Positions 44,843-53,792 of a stretch of 64,000 nucleotides of DNA are shown in pieces (position 1 is the stretch's first letter; the number at the start of each line of letters is the position of its first letter). Source of the DNA: Thermothielavioides terrestris NRRL 8126. Its lineage: Eukaryota; Ascomycota; Sordariomycetes; Sordariales; Chaetomiaceae. The position numbers and the translations under genes are program-made. The stretch covers positions 2,232,001-2,296,000 of the forward strand of contig NC_016461.1 in the NCBI RefSeq assembly GCF_000226115.1, in the 5' to 3' direction. A model generated the notes under the pieces. It was not told the origin of the DNA. It saw nothing but the letters and a program-made list of their open reading frames with translations, and did not search any database.

Positions 44843-46932
44843 TCAAGCCTCGGCCGCCGCCGGCCCCGAGTCCGACGCGTCGTTACGCAGCACGTGGGCC
44901 GAGTCGGTCGGCTTATTCATGCTGTGGTTGCGGATGAACAGCGAGAGAAGCAGGCCGAGGCCGGAGAGCGCAACCATGAAGTAGAAGATGCCGCGGAAGC
45001 CGTCGACGTACGCCCACGTCAGCTGGCTCTTCAGGTCGCCGTCCGGCATTCCATGCAGCGTGCCGATGAAGGCCTCCGAGTTCTGCGAGATGGCCGCCGC
45101 GTCGGCCTCGCTCGCCCCCTTGCTCTCGAGCGAGTGCAGCAGGACGTTGTTGAAGATGGCGCCGCCGATCGACACGCCGAGGCAGGTGCCGAACCAGCGG
45201 TTGAACGACCACATGGACACGGCGAACGTCATGTGCGATGGCTTCGCGATCGCCTGCGTGGCCACGTTCAGCGAGCCGATCAGGAACCCGTGCGCGACGC
45301 CGACCACCAGGAAGATGAACAGGTGCGCCACCATGCTCAGGTTCTGGTTGACCAGGATGAAGAGGCCGTTGGCGAGTGTCATGACGGCGAAGCCGATCTG
45401 GTTCGCCCAGGCAAAGGTGCCCAGCTTGGTCATGAGAATGCCGCAGACGACGGCGATGGGGAACAGGACGATGTTGACCGCCATGAGGTAGATGCCCGAC
45501 AGAATCGTGCTGGCTTCTTTCACGGCCTGGAAATAGAAGGGTAGGTAGTACAGTTGCATGTAGAGCTGTGTAATGTGGGGGGTTGAAAGTCAGCACGGGC
45601 GTCAAGCTAAAGAGGACAGCAGTCACGGCATACCATCAGACCTTGAAACAGCGTCAAGACGAAGACGATGGTTGAAGACGTGTTGTAGTAGACGGAAAGC
45701 CGCAGGAACGGCTCGCGCGGGACGAACGCCTCGTAGACAAGCGCGAGAACGACGACGATGCCACCCAGCAGGATGGGCAGCCACGCTTTGTACGAGCTCC
45801 AGGGGTAGTTGATCCCGCCCCAGGTGATGCCGATCAGGAAGCTGGTCGAGCCGGCGACGAAGATGGCGCCGCCGATCCAGTCTACGCGGAGCATGTTCGC
45901 CGCGAGCGAGCCTTTCCTCTTGGGCTCCAGCTTGACGACCCACGGCACCGTGGCAAAAGCGAGGCCGCAGAACGGGAAGTTGATGTAGAACAGCCACCGC
46001 CACGTCGTCTTCTGCGAGATGACGCCGCCGAGCAGAGGACCCAAGACACCGCCCAGGCCAAACACGGCCGAGATGAGGCTGAGATACTTGGGCCGCTGGC
46101 GCAGGGGCACGATGTCGGTGATGACCAGCGTCGTCAGGGTGTACAGGCCGCCGCCGCCCACGCCCTGGATGGCCCGGCCGGCGAGCAGGACGGAGAAGTC
46201 ATTGGCGAGGCAGCAGCAGAGCGTCCCGGCGGTGAAGAGGAGGTTGCAGACCAGCAGCATGGCGCGCCGGCCGAGGATCTCGCTGGTGGCGCCGATGAAG
46301 GGCAGAAAGGTCGCGCTGGGCAGCAGGAACGCGGTGCCGACCCAGAAGGTCTCTATCGAGGTGCCGTGCAGGTCCGCTGCCAGCGTCTGGGCGCCGAATT
46401 TGCACGGTTAGCGAAGCTCGATGCCAAGGACGCAAGCGCGCGCGCGCGTGTGTGTGCGCACGTACCGGGAGAGCGGGCACAAGAATGTCGGTTTCCAACT
46501 TGTGTCGTGTCAGCTTGAGACCTCTACTCGACCGAATCCCAGGCCAACACTGGAACATACGGCAACGAGCAGAATGATGATGCCCATGGTGGCCACGATC
46601 ATCCGCTCCCGCGGTCCGGCCTTCCATTCCGAATGGGGATCGAGCTCGCCGGCCTGCGCCGCCTCGACCAGTCCATCTTGCTTCAACGGCTCCAGCTGAT
46701 ACTGCTGATGTTGTTGATATTGTTGGTCTTGCTGAAGCTGCTGGAATTGGTGCTGCAGCTGGTAGTCCTGAGGGTAATGCTGGTGCTGCTGGTACTCTTG
46801 ATACTGCTGGTACTGCTGGTCCTGGGGGTACTGTTGGTAGTGTTGGTATTGCTGGTGTTGAGGGTTCAGCTGATACTGCTGGTACTGTTGGTACTGCTCC
46901 TGGTATTCCGGACTGGTGTTGATTTCCGCCAT
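44843..46932 (-). CDS. MFS drug:H+ antiporter-type transporter with Gln/Tyr-rich N-terminus
   Basis: Four exons (46932-46561, 46498-46466, 46386-45634, 45565-44843), all phase 0, about 626 residues. Exon 2 is only 33 nt and encodes LETDILVPALP, the end of the first transmembrane helix, continuing into TLAADLHGTSIETFWVGTAFLLP. Motifs of the DHA2/14-TM MFS group are clear: SEILGRRAMLLV (motif A), AGRAIQGVGGGGLYTLT, VFGLGGVLGPLLGG (motif C region), WRWLFYINFPFC. Multiple further hydrophobic helices follow. The family exports drugs, toxins or siderophores; the substrate is not evident. The cytosolic N-terminus is exceptional: about 75 residues of almost only Gln, Tyr, His and Pro before a normal charged stretch and helix 1. 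Confidence 0.92.
46684..46905. repeat. Trinucleotide-based repeat encoding Gln/Tyr-rich tail
   Basis: CTGYTGGTA and related units on the plus strand, read on the minus strand as CAG-CAG-TAC. Imperfect, with 9- and 15-bp periodicities; encodes the transporter's N-terminal low-complexity tail. Confidence 0.85.
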
Positions 46933-47329
46933 CGTTCCGTCTCTACGTCTTTCCGCTGATTGCTTGGTGTGAGGAGGCGGGTTACCTATTCCGCCGCCTT
47001 GGGTTTGCCGAAAGAATTCTCAAGAGAGGAAACTGAACAGACCAAGTTCGAGGACCAGGACGTTTGCTCAGGCAGCAGCGCTACCTAATAAACGTTGACC
47101 AACGTTCCATTGAATTTGGTTCATACAATCTTGCACAGTGCGATCATTCCGAACTAGTGTAAGTGAGGTGATGGGAAGCGTTCGCGATACGGAGTCCAGT
47201 CGCATCGTGCTGACATGGGGGCTTCCCGCCGTTTCCTTGCTGCGTTTCCGTTTACCCCATTGGGCAAACACGGACGTAGCGTCCTTCTTTCATAGGTTGC
47301 CAGCCTGTGAGTCCTCGAGGCGTTCTCAA

Positions 47330-47359
47330 CTACCATAGCGCGCCACGGGGGGTTGTCGA
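47330..47359 (+). repeat. Left terminal inverted repeat
   Basis: Exact inverted copy of 47669-47698. Confidence 0.9.
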
Positions 47360-47668
47360 AATGGTATTGGGGCCCATCTCCTTGGCCAGGGACAGTCCGA
47401 CAAACCGAAATATTTCCCCCGGGAGGAGAACGTACGTTCAACTCTCCTTCCAGGGATAACCTTCTACCGAAAATATTTCTTCTTAAAAATGATCCCTTCC
47501 CTTGAAGACGCTCTCTTATACTGAGGGATGCTCTTTCAACTATATTGTGTTCTAAGAGGTAGGAGAATTTCGTCTCGGCGACTTTCATGGCGATGATTTT
47601 AGAAAATTGGACGTTCTCCTACGACTGTGTGATCCAATTCGTGCTCCAAGGTGGTAGTGCAGACGATG

Positions 47669-47698
47669 TCGACAACCCCCCGTGGCGCGCTATGGTAG
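47669..47698 (-). repeat. Right terminal inverted repeat
   Basis: Exact inverted copy of 47330-47359. Confidence 0.9.
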
Positions 47699-47854
47699 GT
47701 ACGGAAGTACTTGCTTTGAAGGACAAGCATTGGACACACCGTGGATCATTATGATAGTCCTTTTCGAGTGCTATCTTCCGTTTGTCTACCCCTGACCACC
47801 AGCCCACCCTGTTACCCCTCGTACAGAACGCTCGAGGACTCTATGTAATGTACG

Positions 47855-47926
47855 CCATTGACAGTCATAGAAAGTGTGCTATAGACAGCGATAAAAAGGG
47901 TGTAATTGACAGTAATAGACGGAGTG
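47855..47926. repeat. Three imperfect 24-bp tandem units
   Basis: Units 47855-47878, 47879-47902 and 47903-47926 share the frame nnATtGACAGnnATArAnnGnGTG. Their origin is unknown. Confidence 0.8.
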
Positions 47927-48290
47927 TTATTAGCTGCACTCCCAACTGTTAGCATATCCACGCTCTATCTCTAACTTTTGATGAGTTAGAGCTTCACATG
48001 TCTGTGCGACACTGTCGGGTGTAACTCGGTGAATTCATTTCACTTTCTGGCGTCGCCCGCACTTTCCTACTCTTATGTTTATTGTCTACATTACAGCTTG
48101 GAGGAGGGGGGTAATTTACTCACATACCCGAAGTTTCAAGAATGGTGGTAGCAGATATCGAATGCTCGCTCTCGTGCCGGCCGGCCGTGGTGGGTTGTAG
48201 TTGAAATCCGTCAGGATCAACTTATTCGCACACATACATGTCCGGACGTGAAAGGCGCTTACTAACTCGCTAATCTTTTGAAAGGCAAGC

Positions 48291-48306
48291 AGGGGTTAGG
48301 GTTAGG
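48291..48306 (+). repeat. Telomere-like GGGTTAGGGTTAGG motif
   Basis: Slightly more than two copies of TTAGGG, the usual filamentous-fungal telomere unit, in an internal position. Too short to prove a former telomere. Confidence 0.7.
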
Positions 48307-48647
48307 CGTATGACAGGTTCCGGAGCTGACGGAGCCGGTTTAGGAAGACACGGACATCCTGAACAGGAAACGCAGCCCGCCCCGTGACTCCCGTCCGTAC
48401 GACGTCGCACATGAAGTCTGTAGACATCGGGTGAGGAAGGTGCGCCAGAATCAGATCAGGTACGACATAATTGCACCGCCTGCGCCTTCCGGCTGCAACT
48501 GTCTGCCCGGCCTCTCGGCTTCCATGTGGCAGGCACGGCCAGACATTTAGTAGCAGCTCGCGGTTCCCCGACCATGACCTTCAACTTCGAAGCGACCATT
48601 CTTCCCTGCCTCGCTTTTGCCCACTTTGTCCGATCAAGGCCGCCAAC

Positions 48648-50789
48648 ATGAGAGACTTCACCGAACTTCCGTGGGACATCTTCGTGATCGTCATTTCGTA
48701 CCTCTCGCCGCAGACGTGCGTGCGCTGCCGCGCCGTCTCTCGGCAATGGTACAGTGTCTTTACTAGCGAGCGCGTCTCGCTGCGGCTCTTGCGCTGGAAC
48801 TTCCCCCTGTGTCGTGAGCTGCGCCTGGCTGCTGCCGCAGGACCGTCGTCGCTGTCGCCACTACCGTCAACCGCTCTTCGAAACCACAGAGCCGAACTCA
48901 TTGACGTTGCCGAGCGGCCTTTCAACTGGGCCGCTGTGTTCGCCGAGGTGTCTCGCCGATACTACCACCTGAGCCGCGGACGGCCTCGGGTCGTCGAGAA
49001 AATCGATCTGGCCGTCAGCAGCCAGGAAAGCGGGTCTCCTTTCTCATTCTACGGCGTTGCCACGTGGAATCGCTTCCTGCGCTTGAACGACAAGACATCC
49101 AGCTTCCATTACCCTGATCCCGTCTGGTGGTACAGCCAAGAAGACGGCTTGCTGGTGTACCCGGCCGCGCTTGGTACCAACCGTGGAGCGCCGTCGGACC
49201 GGTGCGACGGGCATGTCTACCTCATTCTCGACCCCGCTACCGGCCAGCGGTTCCCGGTACCCTTCGACGTCCGATCGAAGCACATTCGTCGAGTCCGCCT
49301 TGCCCAGGGCGTGCTCATCTTTGAGTGGGCGGAAGCACTCCCTTACCACCAACTCAACGCTCGCGAATTTGTGCATCGCCACTTTGTGACGGCCTTCGAC
49401 GTCGTCCGCCACCCGACTGCCACGACCACCGGACCGACATGGACCGTCGAATTTCGCTCCGAGTGGAAGCTACACTTCCTCGGCCTGCCTCTGAACCGAT
49501 CCGATCGCTTCTTCTCAGCGCATACAGCAACCCATTACGCGGTATATTTCTGGCAGCCTAACCGTTCGCTCTACCAAGATGATCCCATTGAACAGCTGGC
49601 TGTATGGGACATCTCATCGCCCAGCCCATACCGCCCATCCGAAGATCCAAGAGGCGGCAAGCGGCCAGCCGTTTCCCGGGCGCCATCCTTGCCGCCCGGC
49701 TTATGGAACGGGCAGGGCAGCGCGGCGGTAAATCAGGCGCACGACGTGGCCCACTCCACTGCGGATCGAGGCCGGCCGAGGAGAATATCGCTTGCGACTG
49801 CTACCGCTGGGCCACAAGTTATCCGACGCATGGACTGGCGTGAACTAGATTTCTACGGGCTGCGCCAACGCTCAACACCGCAACTCAGGGGGTTAGCTCT
49901 GGATGACCGGAATCTGTATGTCATCGAGGAAGAGCACCGCTGGGCTGATGGCCAGCACAGTTCTCTCAGCCCGCCACGCGTTCATCTCGTCCGCAGCACA
50001 GGGATTCCAATCATCCCAACCCCGAGCTCCCCAACTCAAGCGGCCTATCCCGCTGCTTCTCGGTCCACTGGCGATCTGACTACCGGAATAGGCCAGCTTG
50101 TCGATCTCAAAGCGCCGGTTTTGTCCACCATCATCGACGGCCCAGTTCACGGTCCCATATGGGTTGACACATGTGGTGCGGACGGAGACGTTCACATGAA
50201 CTTTTGCCGCCGTGTTTCTGGGCCCCGAAAAACATATACAAGCGTCCCTGCGTCGTCTGAGGGATCCTTGGATGCCGCCGCTAGCACTGAGCATTCTGGT
50301 AATGACCGGCTGCCGCAAGCATCTTCGGCGGCTGCTACGGGCTGGCCATGGGAATTCGGCGACAACAACTCCGCAAGCCCCTTCTCCCCGACCGGATCGA
50401 CTCGTTGGCCCGGCTGGGCGCCCTGCTGGCGCCACGAGGATTTCCCTTACCTTACCGTTACCGAGATGGTAGACGTTGCCGCCGGCGTGCGCGTGACAGC
50501 CCGCCACTGCTTCATGCTTGAGACATTGTCGGTGCATGTCCGGCCGGCGGTCTCGGTTCTGGGCGCCCCGCCAGTTGCATCGGACCAGGACAATGGGGGC
50601 GATACCGGAAAGAAGACGAGAGCCAAGCGGCGACTTAGCAACGAGAAAGAGCTGCCGGTCAGAAGCAAGGAGGTTTTCTTCTCCGATGAGATGTGGTCGG
50701 AGCTCGTCGCCAGAGGCCATATTGCCGGGGACGAGCGGTGGGTCGTCGGCGAGGATGAGAAGGGGAGGGTCACCCTCCTGCGGTTCTGA
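48648..50789 (+). CDS. F-box protein
   Basis: Intronless, about 713 residues from the ATG that puts the F-box at the N-terminus (MRDFTELPWDIFVIVISYLSPQTCVRCRAVSRQWYSVFTSE; L-P, I-x2-Y-L and C-R-x-V-x-R-x-W positions all present). F-boxes bind Skp1 in SCF ubiquitin ligases. The remainder has no leucine-rich repeats; it resembles fungal F-box proteins with a loose beta-propeller-like region (YLILDPATGQRFPVPFD, GVLIFEWAE, LAVWDIS, LALDDRNLYVIEE), suggesting a substrate-binding propeller, with variable low-complexity insertions. An upstream in-frame extension begins at TTG only and is not needed. It lies just before a HET-domain gene in the same direction. Confidence 0.8.
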   Translation: MRDFTELPWDIFVIVISYLSPQTCVRCRAVSRQWYSVFTSERVSLRLLRWNFPLCRELRLAAAAGPSSLSPLPSTALRNHRAELIDVAERPFNWAAVFAEVSRRYYHLSRGRPRVVEKIDLAVSSQESGSPFSFYGVATWNRFLRLNDKTSSFHYPDPVWWYSQEDGLLVYPAALGTNRGAPSDRCDGHVYLILDPATGQRFPVPFDVRSKHIRRVRLAQGVLIFEWAEALPYHQLNAREFVHRHFVTAFDVVRHPTATTTGPTWTVEFRSEWKLHFLGLPLNRSDRFFSAHTATHYAVYFWQPNRSLYQDDPIEQLAVWDISSPSPYRPSEDPRGGKRPAVSRAPSLPPGLWNGQGSAAVNQAHDVAHSTADRGRPRRISLATATAGPQVIRRMDWRELDFYGLRQRSTPQLRGLALDDRNLYVIEEEHRWADGQHSSLSPPRVHLVRSTGIPIIPTPSSPTQAAYPAASRSTGDLTTGIGQLVDLKAPVLSTIIDGPVHGPIWVDTCGADGDVHMNFCRRVSGPRKTYTSVPASSEGSLDAAASTEHSGNDRLPQASSAAATGWPWEFGDNNSASPFSPTGSTRWPGWAPCWRHEDFPYLTVTEMVDVAAGVRVTARHCFMLETLSVHVRPAVSVLGAPPVASDQDNGGDTGKKTRAKRRLSNEKELPVRSKEVFFSDEMWSELVARGHIAGDERWVVGEDEKGRVTLLRF

Positions 50790-51323
50790 ATTGAGGGATG
50801 GTGAGTGACGTTATCAGCTGACACCCAGAGCAGCTGTAAACTGTTACCAAGGACCTCCTCCTCAAATGCCCGAACCAGAAGAATTTTGTGAGCCGTTCAC
50901 GTTCTAGTCCTGGTACCTATAACACAAGCCGGGCAAAGACTGTGTCTCCCTTTGGCAAAGGCTTCTCGCTGTTCGGCGCGAGTAGAGCCCCAAGATTTGT
51001 ACCCAGTGCAGAGACAGCCTTGTCTGGCCACCTGCGCAGTTGCCGAGCTGCAGAGGTGCCTGGCTGAAATTGTTTTCCGAGTTGGCCAGTTGGGATGCAG
51101 GGTGCTGCGCCTCGCACTGCTTGACACTCAGCCGCTCCGCCCTCCTTCAATACCGGCGGGCTGAAGCCTGCCCTCTGCCAACTCTCTCTGCCCTCAATCT
51201 TGTCAACGACAGCGGGAACCCAGACAATTGACTCTCACTGTGACGCTGCGCATCGCTTCTGAGGCATTCGGCCATTTCGCACAACGCACGCACCCGTTAT
51301 GTGGCACCGGTCGACAGTGCGAA
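50790..51323. other. Spacer between F-box and HET genes
   Basis: About 530 bp. No gene seen. The HET reading frame extends upstream to a TTG at 51228 without an ATG. Confidence 0.6.
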
Positions 51324-53792
51324 ATGCGGCTGCTCAACGTCGATACCTTCACGTTGGAGGAGTTCTTCTACGCCGACCCGCCCCCCTACGCCATCCTGTC
51401 ACACACCTGGGGCGCTGACCACGAAGAAGTGTCGTACCGCGATGTCCTGGATGGGAGGCTAAAGTCGGCCACGGGACGGCCGGCAAAAGTGACTGGGTGT
51501 TGCCTACGGGCCAAGAAAGATGGCTACCAGTATGTCTGGATCGACACGTGCTGCATCGACAAAACCAACTTGGTCGAACTTCAGGAGGCCATCAACTCCA
51601 TGTTTCGATGGTATCGAGATGCCGCTATCTGCTACGCTTACCTCTCCGACGTTCCAACAAGAGCATGGGACCGCCACAAGGTCTCCGAGTCTGCCTTCTC
51701 CTCCAGCCGTTGGTTCCAAAGAGGGTGGACGCTGCAAGAGCTTCTCGCCCCACTCAACTTGCGCTTCTACGATGCCGGCTGGGAATGTATAGGGACCAAA
51801 GGGGATTTGTGCGATCTGGTCGAAACCATCACGGGAATACCGACCTCGTTCCTGCTGGGGATTACGGAGCTGCATCACGCCAGCGTTGCTCAGCGGATGT
51901 CATGGGCCTCCCGAAGAGTGACGAAACGACCGGAGGACATTGCCTACTGCCTACTCGGCATTTTCGGTGTCTCCATGCCCATGATATACGGCGAAGGCGA
52001 CAAGGCTTTCCGCCGTCTGCAAGAACAGATCATGAAGGACATAGGAGACGACTCCATTCTTGCGTGGGATCTTGGTGCGGAGGGCCCGGACCCCGGCGAT
52101 AGATCCCCCGTCGTTTTCGGGACTGCCCTGGCGCCGGCCCCTTCGCACTTTGCAAACTCGGGACGGGTCGTCGTCGTGGATCATTCCGCCGATTCGTCTT
52201 TCGAGATTCAAGGTGGCAGTTTGCGCTTACCGCTGGCTCTCCGTCATACAGTTGACGGCCAGTTCCTCGGCTTGCTGAAATGCGGCGTTCAAGGCGACGA
52301 AATGGTAGTCGGAATACCGCTTGTTCCTGCACCTGGAGGGCAGCCCGACAAGTATCTCAGACCTAGGGGTCGTCGTGCGAGACTGGTTGCGAAGTCTGGA
52401 CCAGGGACTTCTGCCAGCTTAGTTCAGATCCAGCTTGATGGTGGCCACAAGCCACTCTCCGCGGCGGCAGGAACCTGTTGGTTTCATATTCGCAAGTCCG
52501 TTCCCAATTTGGAGCTCGTTGCGGTCCACCCAAAAACTCTGTGGCACAAGGAACGAGCCTTGATTGAGGGTGTGTTCAAAGACGCCGCCAACGCTAAGCA
52601 GATGATTCTGGTTCGATTCCGAGACACGGAGAGGAAAGCATCCGACTTTGTGGCCGTCCTGCAGCTCGACACTGAAGGACGGCCTTATTGCTGCCTCATG
52701 GTTGCCTCTAGGGAAACTTCCCTGGAGGAGATGGCCGAACATTCGATGGCTTGGAGAGACAAGCTCCCCGGGAAATTCACTGCCAATAACGTCGCCATGA
52801 CCCTGGGGATTGAGGTCGAGGCCCTAGCGTCCCCTCCGGCATCCTCATCGCAGCGCAGATTTGCTCTTAAACCCACTGTCATTCCTGGAGCGCCGGCTGT
52901 GACTGTCAATGTGACAACTGCATTGCAGCTGTCGGGCGCCTCCGAGATATTGGAGGATTTATGTCGGAGGCGTAACGCGCTGAAAAGCGGCGCGCAAGAA
53001 GACCGGGAGATTATAAGGGTCACCAAAGAAAAGCTGGTCAACAAACAGGCGGAACTGGATGCATTAAGGGAGAAAATCAAGGCTCTCCAACAGGAAGAGC
53101 GCCGGTTGGCGGAAGAACTCGATCGTGAGTCCCGCAAGCAAAGCGGCCTTGTCAGTCGGTGTGGCTGGTGCGAACAAGCAGAGGTGGATCTCAGTGACAA
53201 GATTGCGGGGATGCAGCGGTTCATCGATGTCTGCAATGGCGCACAGGTCCAGGGAAACGAAGAGGCGTTCTCCAAGACAGCAGAGCAAGCCTTGCCGTTT
53301 GCGATCGCGAAGGGATATGAGAGCCTGGCGCGGCTGCTCCTCGACCGAGCGACCAACTTCACGGCAACGGATTTCGCGGGGAGAACCGCGCTGAGCCATG
53401 CCGTCTCGCGGGGACACGAGGAGTTCGTCCGGCTGCTCATCCGTAAAGGCGCCGACGTATCTGCGCCGCCCGTGGGGGGGTGGACACCCCTCCATGTGGC
53501 CGCTGACGGAGGACTCGAAGGCCTTGTTGGCCTGCTCCTCGAGAAGGGTGCCAGCCTGAAGGCAAAGAGGGACGGCCTGACGCCGGAGGACCTGGCTCGC
53601 CGCTCGGGGCATGGGCAGCTCGTCAAGATTCTTTCTCCTTGGCCCGAGGCGCCGCATCGGCCTGTGGAGAGCTGGGAGAGACCCTCTTCGTCGCGATCGG
53701 GGGCACCGGCGCCATCGCTGCCGCCGCCATCTAAGACAGCGCTCCTTATAGATCGGTTGGAGAAAATGTTCTCTGGGGCCGAGGCCACCTAG
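51324..53792 (+). CDS. HET-domain protein with coiled coil and ankyrin repeats
   Basis: Intronless, about 822 residues. The HET domain occupies roughly residues 18-145: PYAILSHTWGADHEEVSYRD, then YQYVWIDTCCIDK, EAINSMFRWYRDAAICYAYLSDV and SRWFQRGWTLQELLAP, all landmark blocks. HET proteins trigger incompatibility-type cell death when fungal individuals fuse. The following segment CLLGIFGVSMPMIYGEGDKAFRRLQEQIMK is standard for NACHT-less HET proteins. About residues 540-610 form a long charged coiled coil (IIRVTKEKLVNKQAELDALREKIKALQQEERRLAEEL), followed by a CGWC pair near residue 612. Residues about 650-770 contain three to four ankyrin repeats (GRTALSHAVSRGHEEFVRLLIRKGADVSA, GGWTPLHVAADGGLEGLVGLLLEKGASLKA). 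The ATG chosen begins MRLLNVDTFTLEEF, the usual HET start. Confidence 0.93.
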   Translation: MRLLNVDTFTLEEFFYADPPPYAILSHTWGADHEEVSYRDVLDGRLKSATGRPAKVTGCCLRAKKDGYQYVWIDTCCIDKTNLVELQEAINSMFRWYRDAAICYAYLSDVPTRAWDRHKVSESAFSSSRWFQRGWTLQELLAPLNLRFYDAGWECIGTKGDLCDLVETITGIPTSFLLGITELHHASVAQRMSWASRRVTKRPEDIAYCLLGIFGVSMPMIYGEGDKAFRRLQEQIMKDIGDDSILAWDLGAEGPDPGDRSPVVFGTALAPAPSHFANSGRVVVVDHSADSSFEIQGGSLRLPLALRHTVDGQFLGLLKCGVQGDEMVVGIPLVPAPGGQPDKYLRPRGRRARLVAKSGPGTSASLVQIQLDGGHKPLSAAAGTCWFHIRKSVPNLELVAVHPKTLWHKERALIEGVFKDAANAKQMILVRFRDTERKASDFVAVLQLDTEGRPYCCLMVASRETSLEEMAEHSMAWRDKLPGKFTANNVAMTLGIEVEALASPPASSSQRRFALKPTVIPGAPAVTVNVTTALQLSGASEILEDLCRRRNALKSGAQEDREIIRVTKEKLVNKQAELDALREKIKALQQEERRLAEELDRESRKQSGLVSRCGWCEQAEVDLSDKIAGMQRFIDVCNGAQVQGNEEAFSKTAEQALPFAIAKGYESLARLLLDRATNFTATDFAGRTALSHAVSRGHEEFVRLLIRKGADVSAPPVGGWTPLHVAADGGLEGLVGLLLEKGASLKAKRDGLTPEDLARRSGHGQLVKILSPWPEAPHRPVESWERPSSSRSGAPAPSLPPPSKTALLIDRLEKMFSGAEAT

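Larger units (their letters stand above)
47330..47698. mobile_element. MITE-like element with 30-bp perfect terminal inverted repeats
   Basis: The 30 bases at 47330-47359 are the exact reverse complement of 47669-47698, and similarity continues imperfectly for about 10 more bases inward. Both ends contain TA two bases in (47331-47332 and 47696-47697), so the element may be 47333-47695 with a TA target duplication, as in Tc1/mariner/pogo elements. Length about 365 bp with no coding capacity, i.e. a non-autonomous copy. The repeat ends are GC-rich (GCGCGCCAC then six G). Confidence 0.75.
46933..48647. other. Transposon- and repeat-bearing spacer
   Basis: 1.7 kb, less GC-rich than its surroundings. 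Contains the MITE-like element, a three-copy 24-bp tandem repeat and a telomere-like motif (listed separately). No protein gene supported. Confidence 0.6.
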
